64,000 nucleotides of DNA from Nostoc sp. CENA543 (GTDB lineage Bacteria > Cyanobacteriota > Cyanobacteriia > Cyanobacteriales > Nostocaceae). Of the stretch, positions 44,230 to 54,346 are shown piece by piece; the stretch's first letter is position 1, and every line of letters begins with the position of its first letter. The notes beneath the pieces are model-generated. The model saw only the letters and a program-made list of their open reading frames with translations. It had not been told where the DNA came from and made no database searches. The stretch lies in assembly GCF_002896875.1 (NCBI RefSeq), contig NZ_CP023278.1, forward strand, positions 4,472,501-4,536,500, read 5' to 3'. The translations under genes were made by a program, and so were the position numbers.

Positions 44230-47200
44230 TTATTCTGTATCTTCTTCGATGACTGCGTTGCGGTCTAATATTAATAAGTTTCGTAGTTGGTCTGTGTCTA
44301 GTTCTGTTAACCATTCTTCACCTGCACCCACTACTTGTTCTGCTAGTTGTTTTTTGCTTTCAATCATGTCATGAATTTTTTCTTCTAATGTGCCGGTGCA
44401 AACGAATTTATGTACTTGCACATTACGAGTTTGTCCAATGCGAAATACTCGGTCTGTGGCTTGATTTTCTACGGCTGGATTCCACCATCTATCAAAGTGG
44501 AATACATGATTGGCTCTAGTTAAATTTAAGCCGACACCACCAGCTTTGAGGGATAAAATCATGATTGGCGGCCCTTGGGGATCGTGTTGGAATCGGTCAA
44601 TCATTTCTTCACGTTGCTTTTTGGTGGTACTCCCATATAAAAAGAAGATTTCACGTCCAAGATGCTTTTCTAAGTGGGGTTTGAGGAGTTTACCCCATTC
44701 GGCAAATTGGGTGAAAATGAGGGCGCGATCGCCTTCTTCTAACGCTGTTTCTAACATCTCTTCTAGCCGTTGTAATTTGGCTGAATTGTGTTGTCCTAAG
44801 TTCGCTGCTTTTAAATACTGGGCTGGATGATTACAGATTTGTTTGAGCTTAATTAATAAGGCTAAAATCATGCCTCGGCGTTGCAATCCATCGGCTGATT
44901 CAATTTCAGCTAATGATGTTTCTACTACTTGTTGATACAGTGCAGCTTGTTCTGGAGATAAACCACAAAAAACTGTCATTTCTTGCTTTTCTGGTAAGTC
45001 TTGAATAATTTCACGGTCTGTTTTGAGCCGACGTAAAATAAAAGGCTGTACCAAAGCACGCAATTGATTTAAAGATGCTGCATCACCGTATTTTTCAATC
45101 GGCATAGCAAAACGGCGTTGAAAGAATTGCTTGTTACCTAAATATCCAGGGTTGAGAAAATCTAAAATAGACCACAATTCTTGTAGTCTATTTTCTACGG
45201 GCGTACCAGTTAAAGCAATGCGAAATGTTGATTCTAATTGTCTGACTGCTTGGGATTGTTTGGCTTCAGCATTTTTCACATTTTGCGCTTCATCCAGCAC
45301 AATTATTTGCCAATCAACTGTCTGTAAAGATTTCAAATCACGGTGAATTAATGAATAACTAGTAATTACTAAATCATGCTTCTTGACTGCTTCTTGAAAT
45401 GTCTTACCTTTGGGACGTTTATCACCGTGGTATTGCATAACTTTCAAAGTAGGTGCAAATTTTTTCACCTCCCTTTCCCAGTTTCCTAACACAGAAGTCG
45501 GACAAACAAGTAATGTGGGTTTTTCTAATACATCTTGTTCTTTTATGTGGAGTAAAAAGGCAATAAACTGAACAGTGTTGTGACAGATAATATTGTTAGC
45601 AATAAAGTTGTGATATTTACTCACTTCAAAGTCATAAACCCAACCTGTATGCTCAATATCTTCTATACTTTCAACTTTACAATAAAATACCTCCTGCTCA
45701 AGCAGATTTTGCAAATAATGCCTAGTTAAAATTAGATTTTCTATATCAATTTTTTCGTATGCGGCTAGTGTTTTTGTAGTCCATTTAGAAAGTTTAAGTT
45801 GTTGATATTGACTTTGTGATTCACCACTAATAATTCCGTTAATTGCCAACAAAACTTTCTGCAAACTATCTCTAGAGAATTGCTGTGAACCATTAATATA
45901 AACATTATTGTGCATTCCCAAATGTCGTAGGGGTAAGCCTGTATTGTTGATGATTTGGGCAACAATCTCACCAGCAGGAATACCTTCCACATTAGTATTA
46001 CTAGTTTTGTGACAAATTTCCTCTAATTTTCTTTGCTTGTATGTAATACTAAAGCCTATTTCTTTTAAGAATCTCCTGGCGGAGTTACCACCAATTACAC
46101 CTATATAGTAAGTACGGAAAATCCGCTTACCATTGGTAGCACATTTACGTTTTGGTGAGATACGTAACCAAATACCAAATCGCCGCAGTAATGTAGAAAG
46201 TTGCTCAATTAATAAAGGTGATGCTGTGGCAATTTCAATACTCTGCATACTGGTAACTACAGCAGATTCAGCATCAAAATAGTGACGCAAAAATAGCCGC
46301 ACACTATTTAAATCTGACTGCATAATCAAGCTGGGGATTGATTTTTCTGCGGATAATTTACCCCAGATATAACCTTGATCAACTAAAAATCGGCGATAGG
46401 CTTGGCTGTTAACTCTCAAAAAAGCTGTTTTTTTGGAATGACTAACAATACTAGGATGATTAATTTTAAGATGATAGCGATCGCCTAAACGCTGAAATGT
46501 CTCCAGTAAATCTTCTAAGACTGTGGTGTCCTTTTGATGTATGTTCACAGTTCCTTTGTCTAGTAGCTCATAACCTTCCGCAATTTGCCAAGCTAGTAAT
46601 TTCACTAAATCTGGGTCTTGTGGTCTACCATGCCACAGCATTTTAGATGGAACACAAACATAATCACCAACCTGTAAGTTATTTGTCCAACCATGATTAG
46701 TTAATAACTTGTGACGATGTGTAATAGTGACACTGCTACCGTCTTGGAGTGTAATTTTGCGTAATTTTTCCTGGACTTGTTGCCGATATAAATATCTAAT
46801 GGGAGCTTGGAGAATTTCGCCGGTCTCTTCATTCAGAGAATTAGTCAATAATTCTGTTGTTGGTTCTGTCCAAAATCCTTCTCCATCAAACTTTGTTTCT
46901 CCTGCATAATTTGACCAAATTGATTCAGCTGTGAGTAATAGTCCATTCACATTAACTAATGTATCTGGTGCTACACATTTACCGAGTCCCATGTCGTCTG
47001 CGAGACACGCACCTAAACCCCAACGTTCTAGAAAAGCTAACCAAGCTGCGCCTCTTTCTTGATAAGGTCGTAACTGTCCTTGAAAGTCTTTTGGTGTGGG
47101 TAAAGGTGCAACTGCTTGATTATTAGTTAGCGCGCCAATTAATTCTTGTAAAGCCCCAGATGCTTCAAAGCTAACGACTGGTAATTTTTCAATTACTTGC

Positions 47201-48846
47201 GTATCTCCCGTACTCAAACGTAAAGCATCTTCCAAAGATAAAGACATTTGTTCTTTTCGAGATGCAAAGAAATTCTGGGCTGTTTTAATATCTTGGGGAC
47301 GCAATTCCACCCATTCGCCGTTAATTTCTACTAAGGGACTATTTAACGCCACTAAGCGATCAAATTCGGCTTTAGAAATTGTCTGCCCACCGATCGCTAA
47401 TTGCCATTGAAAGTTTAATAAACTTTGTAATCCTAGTCTTCCCTGCTTTTTCTTGGAAGTTTCGGCGGAAATCTTTAACCCCAAGCGGTTCGCCCAGCCT
47501 TCGCGGTTGGCTAAACTCGGCGGTAAAATCACACCTAGTCCGCTATCTTCAAATCGCCAAGCCACAGCTTTAATAAATTCATAGGCTTGGATGGGGGTGA
47601 GGTGACAAAATTGGGGTGATTCTGTTTCTAAACTGGATGCGATCGCTGGATACAATCGAGAGGCTAACCCTAAACCCCGTAATAACGCTTCCTGGGGTTG
47701 GTCAATGGTACGATTTTGATAAACTAATTGCTCAACGGGATGTTGCCAAATTGTCGCTGCATCTACTAAATATTCTGGATTATCAGCCGCTTGCAAAAAA
47801 TACGCCAATGTCCAATCAGTTTTTCCCTCATCAGGTGCAAGCAACTGAAAACAAGCACGAAATTGATTTTTAGTGGCTAATTGATATTGTAGCGGCAGCG
47901 TCCAAGCTTTTAATGCCGCCTCTAGCCGTTCTACCCCAATTACATCTGCATTGACTGCACCAGATGCAGCAGTTAAAGCCTGCAACCATTGACGCACAGG
48001 TAATGGTAAAGCCCCCATCACCCTGGGTTCAAGTAGAGTTTGATTCCCTATCATTTCTCGCACTTGAGCATCAATCACACTGTTGAGAAACGATAAAATT
48101 AATTCCTGTGGTTGATAAGGAAAATCGACATACATTGGCGACTGACTAATTTCTTCCCCAGTCCCCAGTCCCCGATAAATCCGACAAACTAACGGCATTT
48201 TTGCCGCAAACTTTTCTAACCGAGTCCCATCTATGGCACTATCTAAAAGCACTTGCCATTGAGCAGCAAAATTCCCATTAACTGGTCGTTGGATAATGGG
48301 TAAAAACTTAGAACGAGAAATTAAATCTAAACTCCAACGGGCAATTTGTGACCAAAAACGTAAATCTCCACCTAAAAATGTATCTTCTCCGTTGACGATA
48401 TTTAAAGGTAAAGAGGTGAGAAATTTAGTTGCGGCTAGAGGTGAAAGACAAAAACCTTCGACTAACCAAGGTTGCAAGTATGGTTTGGGATCAGGTGCTG
48501 ATTCTACAGCCGCCGAGTGTACGGGCGCAATGAATGCTGTGTCTTCCTGGGTGACTTCTAAAATCTGCGTCGGGAGATTAATGATTTGAGAATGACTTGG
48601 TAAATTGATTTTTTTAGCAGGTGCAGCTTTAGTACCTGATTTCTGTGCTGTTTGAGTGTTAAAGTCTGCAATTGGAAAATTTTCGGCAATCAACCACTCA
48701 CTTAACTCTGCTGCTGTCATCGCCAAAGGATGGAGTGGTAATTCACTAAAATTTACATTTACTCGCGGCGATCGCCAAGTTTCACCCCAAATAAATAAAC
48801 AATTTTCCTGCTCTTTTAATAACCAACTACCATGTAAAATCGCCAT
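44230..48846 (-). CDS. SNF2-family DNA helicase/ATPase interrupted by an intein
   Basis: The 1,538-residue precursor would splice to 1,071 residues. The N-terminal 550 residues form the SNF2-associated region of bacterial members. The ATPase core begins RPYQERGAAWLAFLERWGLG and reads LADDMGLGK up to residue 623, where a 467-residue intein intervenes; it resumes TVQFIAFLLHIKEQD. Later motifs are LDEAQNVKNAEAKQ (motif II, DEAQ), LTGTPVENRLQELW, LKAGGVGLNLTRANHV, and NQATDRVFRIGQTR (motif VI). It likely translocates on dsDNA in repair or remodelling, probably with the neighbouring SWIM protein. Without splicing the Walker A would be broken. Confidence 0.95.
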   Translation of the reverse strand: MAILHGSWLLKEQENCLFIWGETWRSPRVNVNFSELPLHPLAMTAAELSEWLIAENFPIADFNTQTAQKSGTKAAPAKKINLPSHSQIINLPTQILEVTQEDTAFIAPVHSAAVESAPDPKPYLQPWLVEGFCLSPLAATKFLTSLPLNIVNGEDTFLGGDLRFWSQIARWSLDLISRSKFLPIIQRPVNGNFAAQWQVLLDSAIDGTRLEKFAAKMPLVCRIYRGLGTGEEISQSPMYVDFPYQPQELILSFLNSVIDAQVREMIGNQTLLEPRVMGALPLPVRQWLQALTAASGAVNADVIGVERLEAALKAWTLPLQYQLATKNQFRACFQLLAPDEGKTDWTLAYFLQAADNPEYLVDAATIWQHPVEQLVYQNRTIDQPQEALLRGLGLASRLYPAIASSLETESPQFCHLTPIQAYEFIKAVAWRFEDSGLGVILPPSLANREGWANRLGLKISAETSKKKQGRLGLQSLLNFQWQLAIGGQTISKAEFDRLVALNSPLVEINGEWVELRPQDIKTAQNFFASRKEQMSLSLEDALRLSTGDTQVIEKLPVVSFEASGALQELIGALTNNQAVAPLPTPKDFQGQLRPYQERGAAWLAFLERWGLGACLADDMGLGKCVAPDTLVNVNGLLLTAESIWSNYAGETKFDGEGFWTEPTTELLTNSLNEETGEILQAPIRYLYRQQVQEKLRKITLQDGSSVTITHRHKLLTNHGWTNNLQVGDYVCVPSKMLWHGRPQDPDLVKLLAWQIAEGYELLDKGTVNIHQKDTTVLEDLLETFQRLGDRYHLKINHPSIVSHSKKTAFLRVNSQAYRRFLVDQGYIWGKLSAEKSIPSLIMQSDLNSVRLFLRHYFDAESAVVTSMQSIEIATASPLLIEQLSTLLRRFGIWLRISPKRKCATNGKRIFRTYYIGVIGGNSARRFLKEIGFSITYKQRKLEEICHKTSNTNVEGIPAGEIVAQIINNTGLPLRHLGMHNNVYINGSQQFSRDSLQKVLLAINGIISGESQSQYQQLKLSKWTTKTLAAYEKIDIENLILTRHYLQNLLEQEVFYCKVESIEDIEHTGWVYDFEVSKYHNFIANNIICHNTVQFIAFLLHIKEQDVLEKPTLLVCPTSVLGNWEREVKKFAPTLKVMQYHGDKRPKGKTFQEAVKKHDLVITSYSLIHRDLKSLQTVDWQIIVLDEAQNVKNAEAKQSQAVRQLESTFRIALTGTPVENRLQELWSILDFLNPGYLGNKQFFQRRFAMPIEKYGDAASLNQLRALVQPFILRRLKTDREIIQDLPEKQEMTVFCGLSPEQAALYQQVVETSLAEIESADGLQRRGMILALLIKLKQICNHPAQYLKAANLGQHNSAKLQRLEEMLETALEEGDRALIFTQFAEWGKLLKPHLEKHLGREIFFLYGSTTKKQREEMIDRFQHDPQGPPIMILSLKAGGVGLNLTRANHVFHFDRWWNPAVENQATDRVFRIGQTRNVQVHKFVCTGTLEEKIHDMIESKKQLAEQVVGAGEEWLTELDTDQLRNLLILDRNAVIEEDTE
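45577..46977 (-). mobile_element. Intein with LAGLIDADG-type homing endonuclease domain
   Basis: Residues 624-1090 of the SNF2 precursor. It starts with Cys (CVAPDTLVNVNGLLL, block A), has block B SVTITHRHKLLTNHGW at intein 83-97, two dodecapeptide-like motifs LLAWQIAEGYELL (127-139) and LFLRHYFDAESAV (228-240) that keep an acidic residue each, block F VYDFEVSKYHNFIANN, and ends IICHN before Thr. All residues needed for class 1 splicing are present, and the endonuclease looks intact. It splits the Walker A Lys from its Thr. Confidence 0.95.
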
Positions 48847-49320
48847 TTTTTAATTACTCAGACCTTAATATCATTAAATTTATGAAATATTTTTGGCATT
48901 TTCTCAAGAATTGCAATTATTACAAAACTAATATATTCATTTTGAGAATAAATTTAATATTATTAATCATTGTTTAAACTCTATATTTAATTAATATAAA
49001 AAATCACTAATATATACTGTAAATACACAAATTATTATTAAAATAATATTCCCTGCGTCCTCAATTCCAGCCAAACAACATTAGTAAAGTTATTGTCTAT
49101 TCCAAATAATAGCTCTATTCTTGTGGTACTGTACTAGTTATTTTTACTCAGTACCTAACATTGGCTAAACTACCCGCTATCGCCAACAGCACTCAAGAGG
49201 TGTTGGGCTTGGCTTTAGGCTACTTGTTGCTATTTATTATGTAATAGAAGCCAGCCAGAGGGCATAAATGTTAGGATTGCCACAGAGAGAGAATAAAGAA
49301 AGAGAAGGAAAAAAAGCTGA
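48847..49320. other. AT-rich intergenic region between SNF2 and pnp
   Basis: Divergent region of 474 bases with no gene. The SNF2-proximal half is very AT-rich. Near pnp, GGCTTGGCTT (49206-49215) could pair with AAGCCAGCC (49248-49256) in the leader. Confidence 0.5.
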
Positions 49321-51477
49321 ATGGCAGAATTTGAGAAGTCAATATCCTTCGATGGAAGGGATATTCGACTGAAGGTAGGCTTACTAGCACCGCAAGCCGG
49401 TGGGTCTGTGTTGATAGAATCAGGGGATACAGCTGTTTTGGTAACAGCTACGCGATCAGCAGCCAGAGAGGGCATTGATTTCCTTCCCCTGACAGTAGAT
49501 TACGAAGAAAGACTATACGCAGCTGGGAGAATCCCTGGTGGGATTATGCGCCGGGAAGGTCGTCCACCAGAAAAAGCCATTCTGACCAGCCGTTTGATTG
49601 ACCGTCCCTTGCGTCCTTTGTTCCCTTCATGGTTGCGGGATGACTTGCAAGTTGTGGCTTTCACCATGTCAATGGATGAACTAGTACCGCCAGATGTATT
49701 GGCCGTGACAGGTGCTTCTATTGCCACTTTGATTGCTAAAATTCCCTTCAATGGGCCAATGGCAGCAGTACGGGTAGGCTTGGTAGGTGATGACTTTATC
49801 ATTAACCCTACCTATGCAGAAATCGAAGCTGGAGATTTGGATTTGATCGTAGCTGGTTCACCACATGGTGTAATCATGGTGGAAGCAGGCGCGAATCAAC
49901 TGCCAGAGCGAGATATTATTGAAGCGATTGATTTTGGCTATGAAGCCGTGCGCGATTTAATTAAGGCGCAACAAGATTTAGTAGCGGAACTAGGTTTGGA
50001 ATTTGTGCAGGAAGCACCACCAGAGGTAGACCAAACCTTAGCAAATTATATTCGCGATCGCGCCAGCGATGAAATTAAGAAAATTTTGGCTCAGTTTGAT
50101 TTAGGCAAAACCGAACGCGATAACGCGTTAGATGCCGTTAAAGAAAATATTGCCACAGCGATCGCTGAATTACCAGAAGAAGACCCCATCCGCGTTGCGG
50201 CTAATGCTGATAGCAAAGCTTTGGGTAACACTTTCAAAGACATTACTAAATACTTCATGCGCCGTCAAATCGTTGAAGATAACGTGCGTGTGGATGGTCG
50301 CAAACTGGATGAAGTTCGTCCCGTTTCTTGCCAAGTTGATGTTCTACCCAAGCGCGTCCACGGTAGCGGTTTATTTAATCGCGGACTCACCCAGGTACTA
50401 TCCGCCTGTACCCTTGGTACTCCTGGAGATGCCCAAAACCTTAACGACGACCTCCAAACCGACCAATCTAAACGCTACCTACATCACTATAATTTCCCCC
50501 CCTTCTCCGTCGGGGAAACCAAACCATTACGCGCCCCAGGTAGACGAGAAATTGGTCACGGTGCCTTAGCAGAACGGGCAATTCTACCTGTATTACCGCC
50601 CAAAGAACAATTCCCCTACGTTATCCGCGTAGTTTCGGAAGTGCTTTCTTCTAACGGTTCTACCTCAATGGGTTCTGTGTGCGGTTCTACCCTAGCGTTA
50701 ATGGATGCAGGCGTACCCATTATTAAACCAGTTAGTGGTGCGGCGATGGGTCTGATTAAAGAAGGCGATGAAGTGCGAGTCCTCACCGATATTCAAGGTA
50801 TTGAAGACTTTTTAGGTGATATGGACTTTAAAGTCGCCGGCACAGATACAGGGATTACAGCCTTACAAATGGACATGAAAATCTCTGGTTTATCTTTAGA
50901 TGTCATTGCCCAAGCCATCCACCAAGCCAAAGCCGCCAGGTTGCACATTCTAGAAAAAATGCTGCAAACCATCGACACACCACGCACTGAAACCTCACCC
51001 TATGCCCCACGTCTGTTGACTATCAAGATTGATCCAGACATGATTGGTCTAGTCATTGGGCCTGGTGGTAAAACCATCAAGGGAATTACCGAAGAAACTG
51101 GTGCTAAAATTGACATCGAAGATGATGGTACAGTTACCATTTCTGCGGTAGATGAAAATAAGGCTAAACGTGCGCGTAATATCGTTCAAGGCATGACCCG
51201 CAAATTGAACGAGGGCGATGTTTATGCTGGACGTGTGACTCGGATTATACCAATTGGTGCTTTTGTGGAATTTCTTCCTGGTAAGGAAGGAATGATCCAT
51301 ATTTCTCAACTTGCTGATTATCGTGTAGGCAAGGTAGAAGATGAGGTTGCCGTAGGTGATGAAGTCATTGTCAAAGTGCGTGAAATTGACAATAAAGGAC
51401 GGATTAACCTCACACGCTTGGGTATTCACCCAGACCAAGCAGCAGCAGCACGAGAAGCTGCGGCAGTAAACCGTTAA
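49321..51477 (+). CDS. pnp: Polyribonucleotide nucleotidyltransferase (PNPase)
   Basis: Phosphorolytic 3'-5' exoribonuclease of mRNA turnover, forming a trimer. The 718-residue protein has two RNase PH domains (about 10-215 and 310-545; second with [20 protein letters not shown] and [15 protein letters not shown]), a KH domain near 555-610 ([20 protein letters not shown]) and an S1 domain near 625-695 ([20 protein letters not shown]). AAGGA lies about 13 bases before the ATG. Two hairpins follow the gene. Confidence 0.97.
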   Translation: MAEFEKSISFDGRDIRLKVGLLAPQAGGSVLIESGDTAVLVTATRSAAREGIDFLPLTVDYEERLYAAGRIPGGIMRREGRPPEKAILTSRLIDRPLRPLFPSWLRDDLQVVAFTMSMDELVPPDVLAVTGASIATLIAKIPFNGPMAAVRVGLVGDDFIINPTYAEIEAGDLDLIVAGSPHGVIMVEAGANQLPERDIIEAIDFGYEAVRDLIKAQQDLVAELGLEFVQEAPPEVDQTLANYIRDRASDEIKKILAQFDLGKTERDNALDAVKENIATAIAELPEEDPIRVAANADSKALGNTFKDITKYFMRRQIVEDNVRVDGRKLDEVRPVSCQVDVLPKRVHGSGLFNRGLTQVLSACTLGTPGDAQNLNDDLQTDQSKRYLHHYNFPPFSVGETKPLRAPGRREIGHGALAERAILPVLPPKEQFPYVIRVVSEVLSSNGSTSMGSVCGSTLALMDAGVPIIKPVSGAAMGLIKEGDEVRVLTDIQGIEDFLGDMDFKVAGTDTGITALQMDMKISGLSLDVIAQAIHQAKAARLHILEKMLQTIDTPRTETSPYAPRLLTIKIDPDMIGLVIGPGGKTIKGITEETGAKIDIEDDGTVTISAVDENKAKRARNIVQGMTRKLNEGDVYAGRVTRIIPIGAFVEFLPGKEGMIHISQLADYRVGKVEDEVAVGDEVIVKVREIDNKGRINLTRLGIHPDQAAAAREAAAVNR

Positions 51478-51486
51478 AATCGATGG

Positions 51487-51536
51487 GGATTTTAGATAAT
51501 ATCTAAAATCCGCGATGCCTTTTCGGTAGGCATCGC
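51487..51536 (+). terminator. Two consecutive hairpins after pnp
   Basis: GGATTTTAGAT/ATCTAAAATCC (51487-51511, 3-base loop) and GCGATGCCT/AGGCATCGC (51512-51536) directly abut. Neither has a strong T-run. They may protect or end the pnp transcript. Confidence 0.6.
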
Positions 51537-51691
51537 CGCCAAGTTTTTGATTACTTTGAAATACAGCGACTAAATCAAGCGACATTCTCACCAAAATCCT
51601 CATATTGTGAGTTTGTCGATCGCGACGAAGTTTGGTAAATAAAAGATAGCTGCAATGGTTAGCTTTTGTTCCATACTTAATACCAAGCATT

Positions 51692-51955
51692 GTGAGTGCT
51701 AAACGTTTGCCCGAAACTACTGCCCACGTCAAAATCACTCGCCAATCCTGGCAACACGGCTTCCTAGAAGGCGAAGTGAGTGCAGGTGATTTTGAGTGGC
51801 ATTTTCAATGGAATTTTCGTCTGGGAGAACTTTCCGTCAAACCTTCCCAGGGTCGTGCTTTAATCAAAGAACCTCTAGGACGATTTTTGGAACAGCAAGA
51901 TTATCAATTAGAACCAGGAGGAGATTACGCGTTTACGATTCGCGCACAGCTATAG
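51692..51955 (+). CDS. Small conserved cyanobacterial protein, DUF3146-like
   Basis: An 87-residue protein, MSAKRLPETTAHVKITRQSW to the end, with EGEVSAGDFEWHFQWNFRLG and ALIKEPLGRFLEQQDYQLEP. It fits my recollection of cyanobacterial DUF3146. Function is unknown; no membrane or metal-binding motif is seen. The start is a GTG at 51692. Confidence 0.65.
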   Translation: MSAKRLPETTAHVKITRQSWQHGFLEGEVSAGDFEWHFQWNFRLGELSVKPSQGRALIKEPLGRFLEQQDYQLEPGGDYAFTIRAQL

Positions 51956-51961
51956 GAAGAG

Positions 51962-52141
51962 GCAGGGGGGCAGGGAGCAGAGAGCAATGCGGTCTTCTCT
52001 TCTCTACGAGAGGCTGCGCCAACGAGACGCTCCGCGAAGGGCTTTGCCCAAGTGGAGCAATTGCGGAGGAGCAGGGGGAGAAAACTAATGACTAATGACT
52101 ATTGACTAATGACTATTGACTATTGACTATTGACTATTGCC
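51962..52141. repeat. Composite repeat region: GCAGGGAG tract, GGTCTTCTCT palindrome piece, TAATGAC heptamers
   Basis: A GCAGGGGGGCAGGGAGCAG tract is followed by a roughly 30-bp sequence (51989-52022, GGTCTTCTCT...GAGGCTGCGCCAA), whose inverted copy is at 55571-55600, and then heptamers at 52087-52141. Confidence 0.75.
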
Positions 52142-52144
52142 TTT

Positions 52145-52579
52145 TTATTCCGTCAGTCGGCTTAAATATCTTTCAATTAACAGAATCGCAACTATGTCGT
52201 CTATGGGTCGTGGTGGTTGGCGCATTCCCTCTGGAATAAGTTTTGTGAGTCCTTGGGGTGGGTACATCTGCCAATAGCGATCGCGTGCTTCTAGGGTAGA
52301 ATAACGCTCATCCACCAAAACAATATTGACAGGTTCGACTAATTCTTGTTGTAACTGCTGTTTCCAGCGTTTGGCTGTGGTTTGATTGCCCATTACCAAT
52401 AAGGAAACAGGGAATCTTTGTCTGAGTATATTAATCGTAGCGATCGCTTCTGGGGAAGGTACGACCTGATGATAATGCAATTGTCGGTCTAATCCCATGA
52501 TGGCTACACCACATTTATCTTTACCAGGGTCAAAACCTAAAATTACTGGTTGTGTTGGCGAAAACTCATTAGAAAACAT
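52145..52579 (-). CDS. YqgF/RuvX-like RNase H-fold nuclease
   Basis: A 144-residue protein with ILGFDPGKDKCGVAIMG near the N-terminus (the first catalytic Asp), VDERYSTLEARDRYW in the middle and a late RPIDDIVAILLIERYL (acidic pair), the RNase H-like active site of the YqgF family. Family members process pre-16S rRNA ends or resolve Holliday junctions; this divergent form is longer at its C-terminal part and cannot be assigned. It lies downstream of the DUF3084 gene on the same strand, 51 bases away. Confidence 0.8.
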   Translation of the reverse strand: MFSNEFSPTQPVILGFDPGKDKCGVAIMGLDRQLHYHQVVPSPEAIATINILRQRFPVSLLVMGNQTTAKRWKQQLQQELVEPVNIVLVDERYSTLEARDRYWQMYPPQGLTKLIPEGMRQPPRPIDDIVAILLIERYLSRLTE

Positions 52580-52630
52580 AAACTTTATTCCCCAGTCCCC
52601 AGTCCCTAATACCCAATCCCCAGTCCCCTT

Positions 52631-54043
52631 TTAAGTGCTTAAAACCACTTTGCCATTTTGAATTGCTATTAATTTTACTCTCAATGGCCCGGATGTATAA
52701 GTATTTTCTGCTGCTACGGCTTTAATTTCTATTGGTTGTTCTAATTGTCTTAATAAAGAAACAAAGCGGATAAAAGTTCCATCGATTTGTACGCTTTCAA
52801 CAATTCCGGCATTCCTGGCACGAAATTGGGAGGCTGAAATTAATAAATCTAATCTTTGCCTTAACTCATAAGAGGTCATGGTTTTGAGGTCGGCTGTGGT
52901 TGTCGCCAGTACCTCACCTTCAGAAAATACTAAAACATTTCTAGCGGCATCAGCGAAAAATTCTATTTGCTTTTCTCCCCTGACATAATTACCAGCAGAG
53001 AAAATTCTGACTACATATTCTCGTCCATCACTAATTTGCTTGATCAGTGGTTCTATCCTGTCGGGAGTCACGCGCAATAACTGCGTATTGGCGGGAGTTC
53101 CAGGTTCAGCTAGTTCGATGCTAGCATTGCGGTTGGCTTCTTGGAGCAGTTGCGAAACTAATTGCTGGGGTGTAACTTCTCGACTGATACGCACTACCGC
53201 CGCCGCCAACACTTGACCCCGCACTAAGGCCAATTTACCCAAGCGCAAGTCGCGATATGACTGGTAATACTTCTCCAGTCTCGCCACTTCCTGTTCTAGA
53301 TAGTCCTGTTGTTTTTCTAATTCTTTGAGTAAAGATTCGCGTTTAGCAATTACTTGTTCTCTTTGGGCAATTTCTAAGTTGCGTTTCTGGATGAGTTTAT
53401 CTAGTTGATCAATTTTGATATCGCGTTGTTTAATGGCTTGTAGACGATTACTCAGTTCACGATCGCGTTCTTCTATGGCTTGTTTGCGGTTACTTAATTC
53501 GCGATCACGTTCTTCTATGGCTGTTTGACGTTCAGCAATTTGGGCAATTAAGCGTCTGCGTTCTGTTTCTAGTTGAGTGACGACTGTTTGTAAACCTTTT
53601 CTTTGGGAGTACAGGTTTTTCAGTTCGTTTTGGGTGCGCTGGAGTCTTGTTTGGGTTTGTGCCAAATCTTGCTGCGCTGTGAATTTCTCTTTTTTGGTAA
53701 CTTCTAATGCTTGATTGGCTTGGTTGCGTTGTACTTCTGCTTGAGTTTTCTGTTCTTCTGTGACTTTGAGTTGTTCTCGTTTTTGTCTGAGGTCTTTGAG
53801 GATATCTTCTAATTCAAAAACTCCCTTTCGCAAACCATCATCAACTAAAAATAGAATGGCGAGAGTGGTGGCTGCCGTCAACACACCACTGAAAATAGTT
53901 ACTAGTACAGCCGTGTTTTTGGGACGCAGCTTAAATAGAGAGAGGCGTGCTTTGCCAACCCTGGTGCCGATGCGATCGCCAACGGTGGCAATTACGCCTC
54001 CCAAAATTAAAATTGCTGCAATCAGGATGTACCCGGTGGTCAT
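52631..54043 (-). CDS. DUF3084 membrane protein with long coiled coil
   Basis: A 470-residue protein with two N-terminal membrane segments (about 4-22 and 44-67) around a short basic loop, then a long Gln/Arg/Glu-rich coiled coil (about 80-250), with the unit ERDRELSNRKQAIEERDREL repeated, and a globular C-terminal DUF3084 half (LVRGQVLAAAVVRISREVTP). Its function is unknown; the topology suggests a membrane-anchored scaffold on the cytoplasmic side. The YqgF-like gene follows and may be co-transcribed. Confidence 0.8.
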   Translation of the reverse strand: MTTGYILIAAILILGGVIATVGDRIGTRVGKARLSLFKLRPKNTAVLVTIFSGVLTAATTLAILFLVDDGLRKGVFELEDILKDLRQKREQLKVTEEQKTQAEVQRNQANQALEVTKKEKFTAQQDLAQTQTRLQRTQNELKNLYSQRKGLQTVVTQLETERRRLIAQIAERQTAIEERDRELSNRKQAIEERDRELSNRLQAIKQRDIKIDQLDKLIQKRNLEIAQREQVIAKRESLLKELEKQQDYLEQEVARLEKYYQSYRDLRLGKLALVRGQVLAAAVVRISREVTPQQLVSQLLQEANRNASIELAEPGTPANTQLLRVTPDRIEPLIKQISDGREYVVRIFSAGNYVRGEKQIEFFADAARNVLVFSEGEVLATTTADLKTMTSYELRQRLDLLISASQFRARNAGIVESVQIDGTFIRFVSLLRQLEQPIEIKAVAAENTYTSGPLRVKLIAIQNGKVVLST

Positions 54044-54346
54044 CTTCAGCTACCGAAATGTTTCCAGATACAGCCCACTTCTTTCATTGACACTCCCCAT
54101 AGCTATGAAACTCTCACGATTAATCATGTATCTCCAGCAGTATTCACAGACTGTTGAGATTGTCTAATTATTTTCCTTAAGGATGAATTTATGGGCTGTA
54201 TACCCATAGAGATGCGGTCATTTGTGTGTGGAGGATGGGGAGTCGGCAATGGCTAAAGTTGCTCAATATCTGAGATTCACTGCCAACTACAGGTGTGATA
54301 TAGAGCAATATAGCACAAGACCATTTTCCCCCCAATCCCCTTGATG
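54044..54346. other. Intergenic region downstream of ntcA
   Basis: About 300 bases between ntcA and the DUF3084 gene; I see no gene or repeat array. It should contain the DUF3084 promoter. Confidence 0.4.

Noticed and set aside
51049-51738. Minus-strand frame of 229 codons opposite pnp
   Set aside because: Lies antisense to the conserved KH and S1 domains of pnp; no recognised motif.
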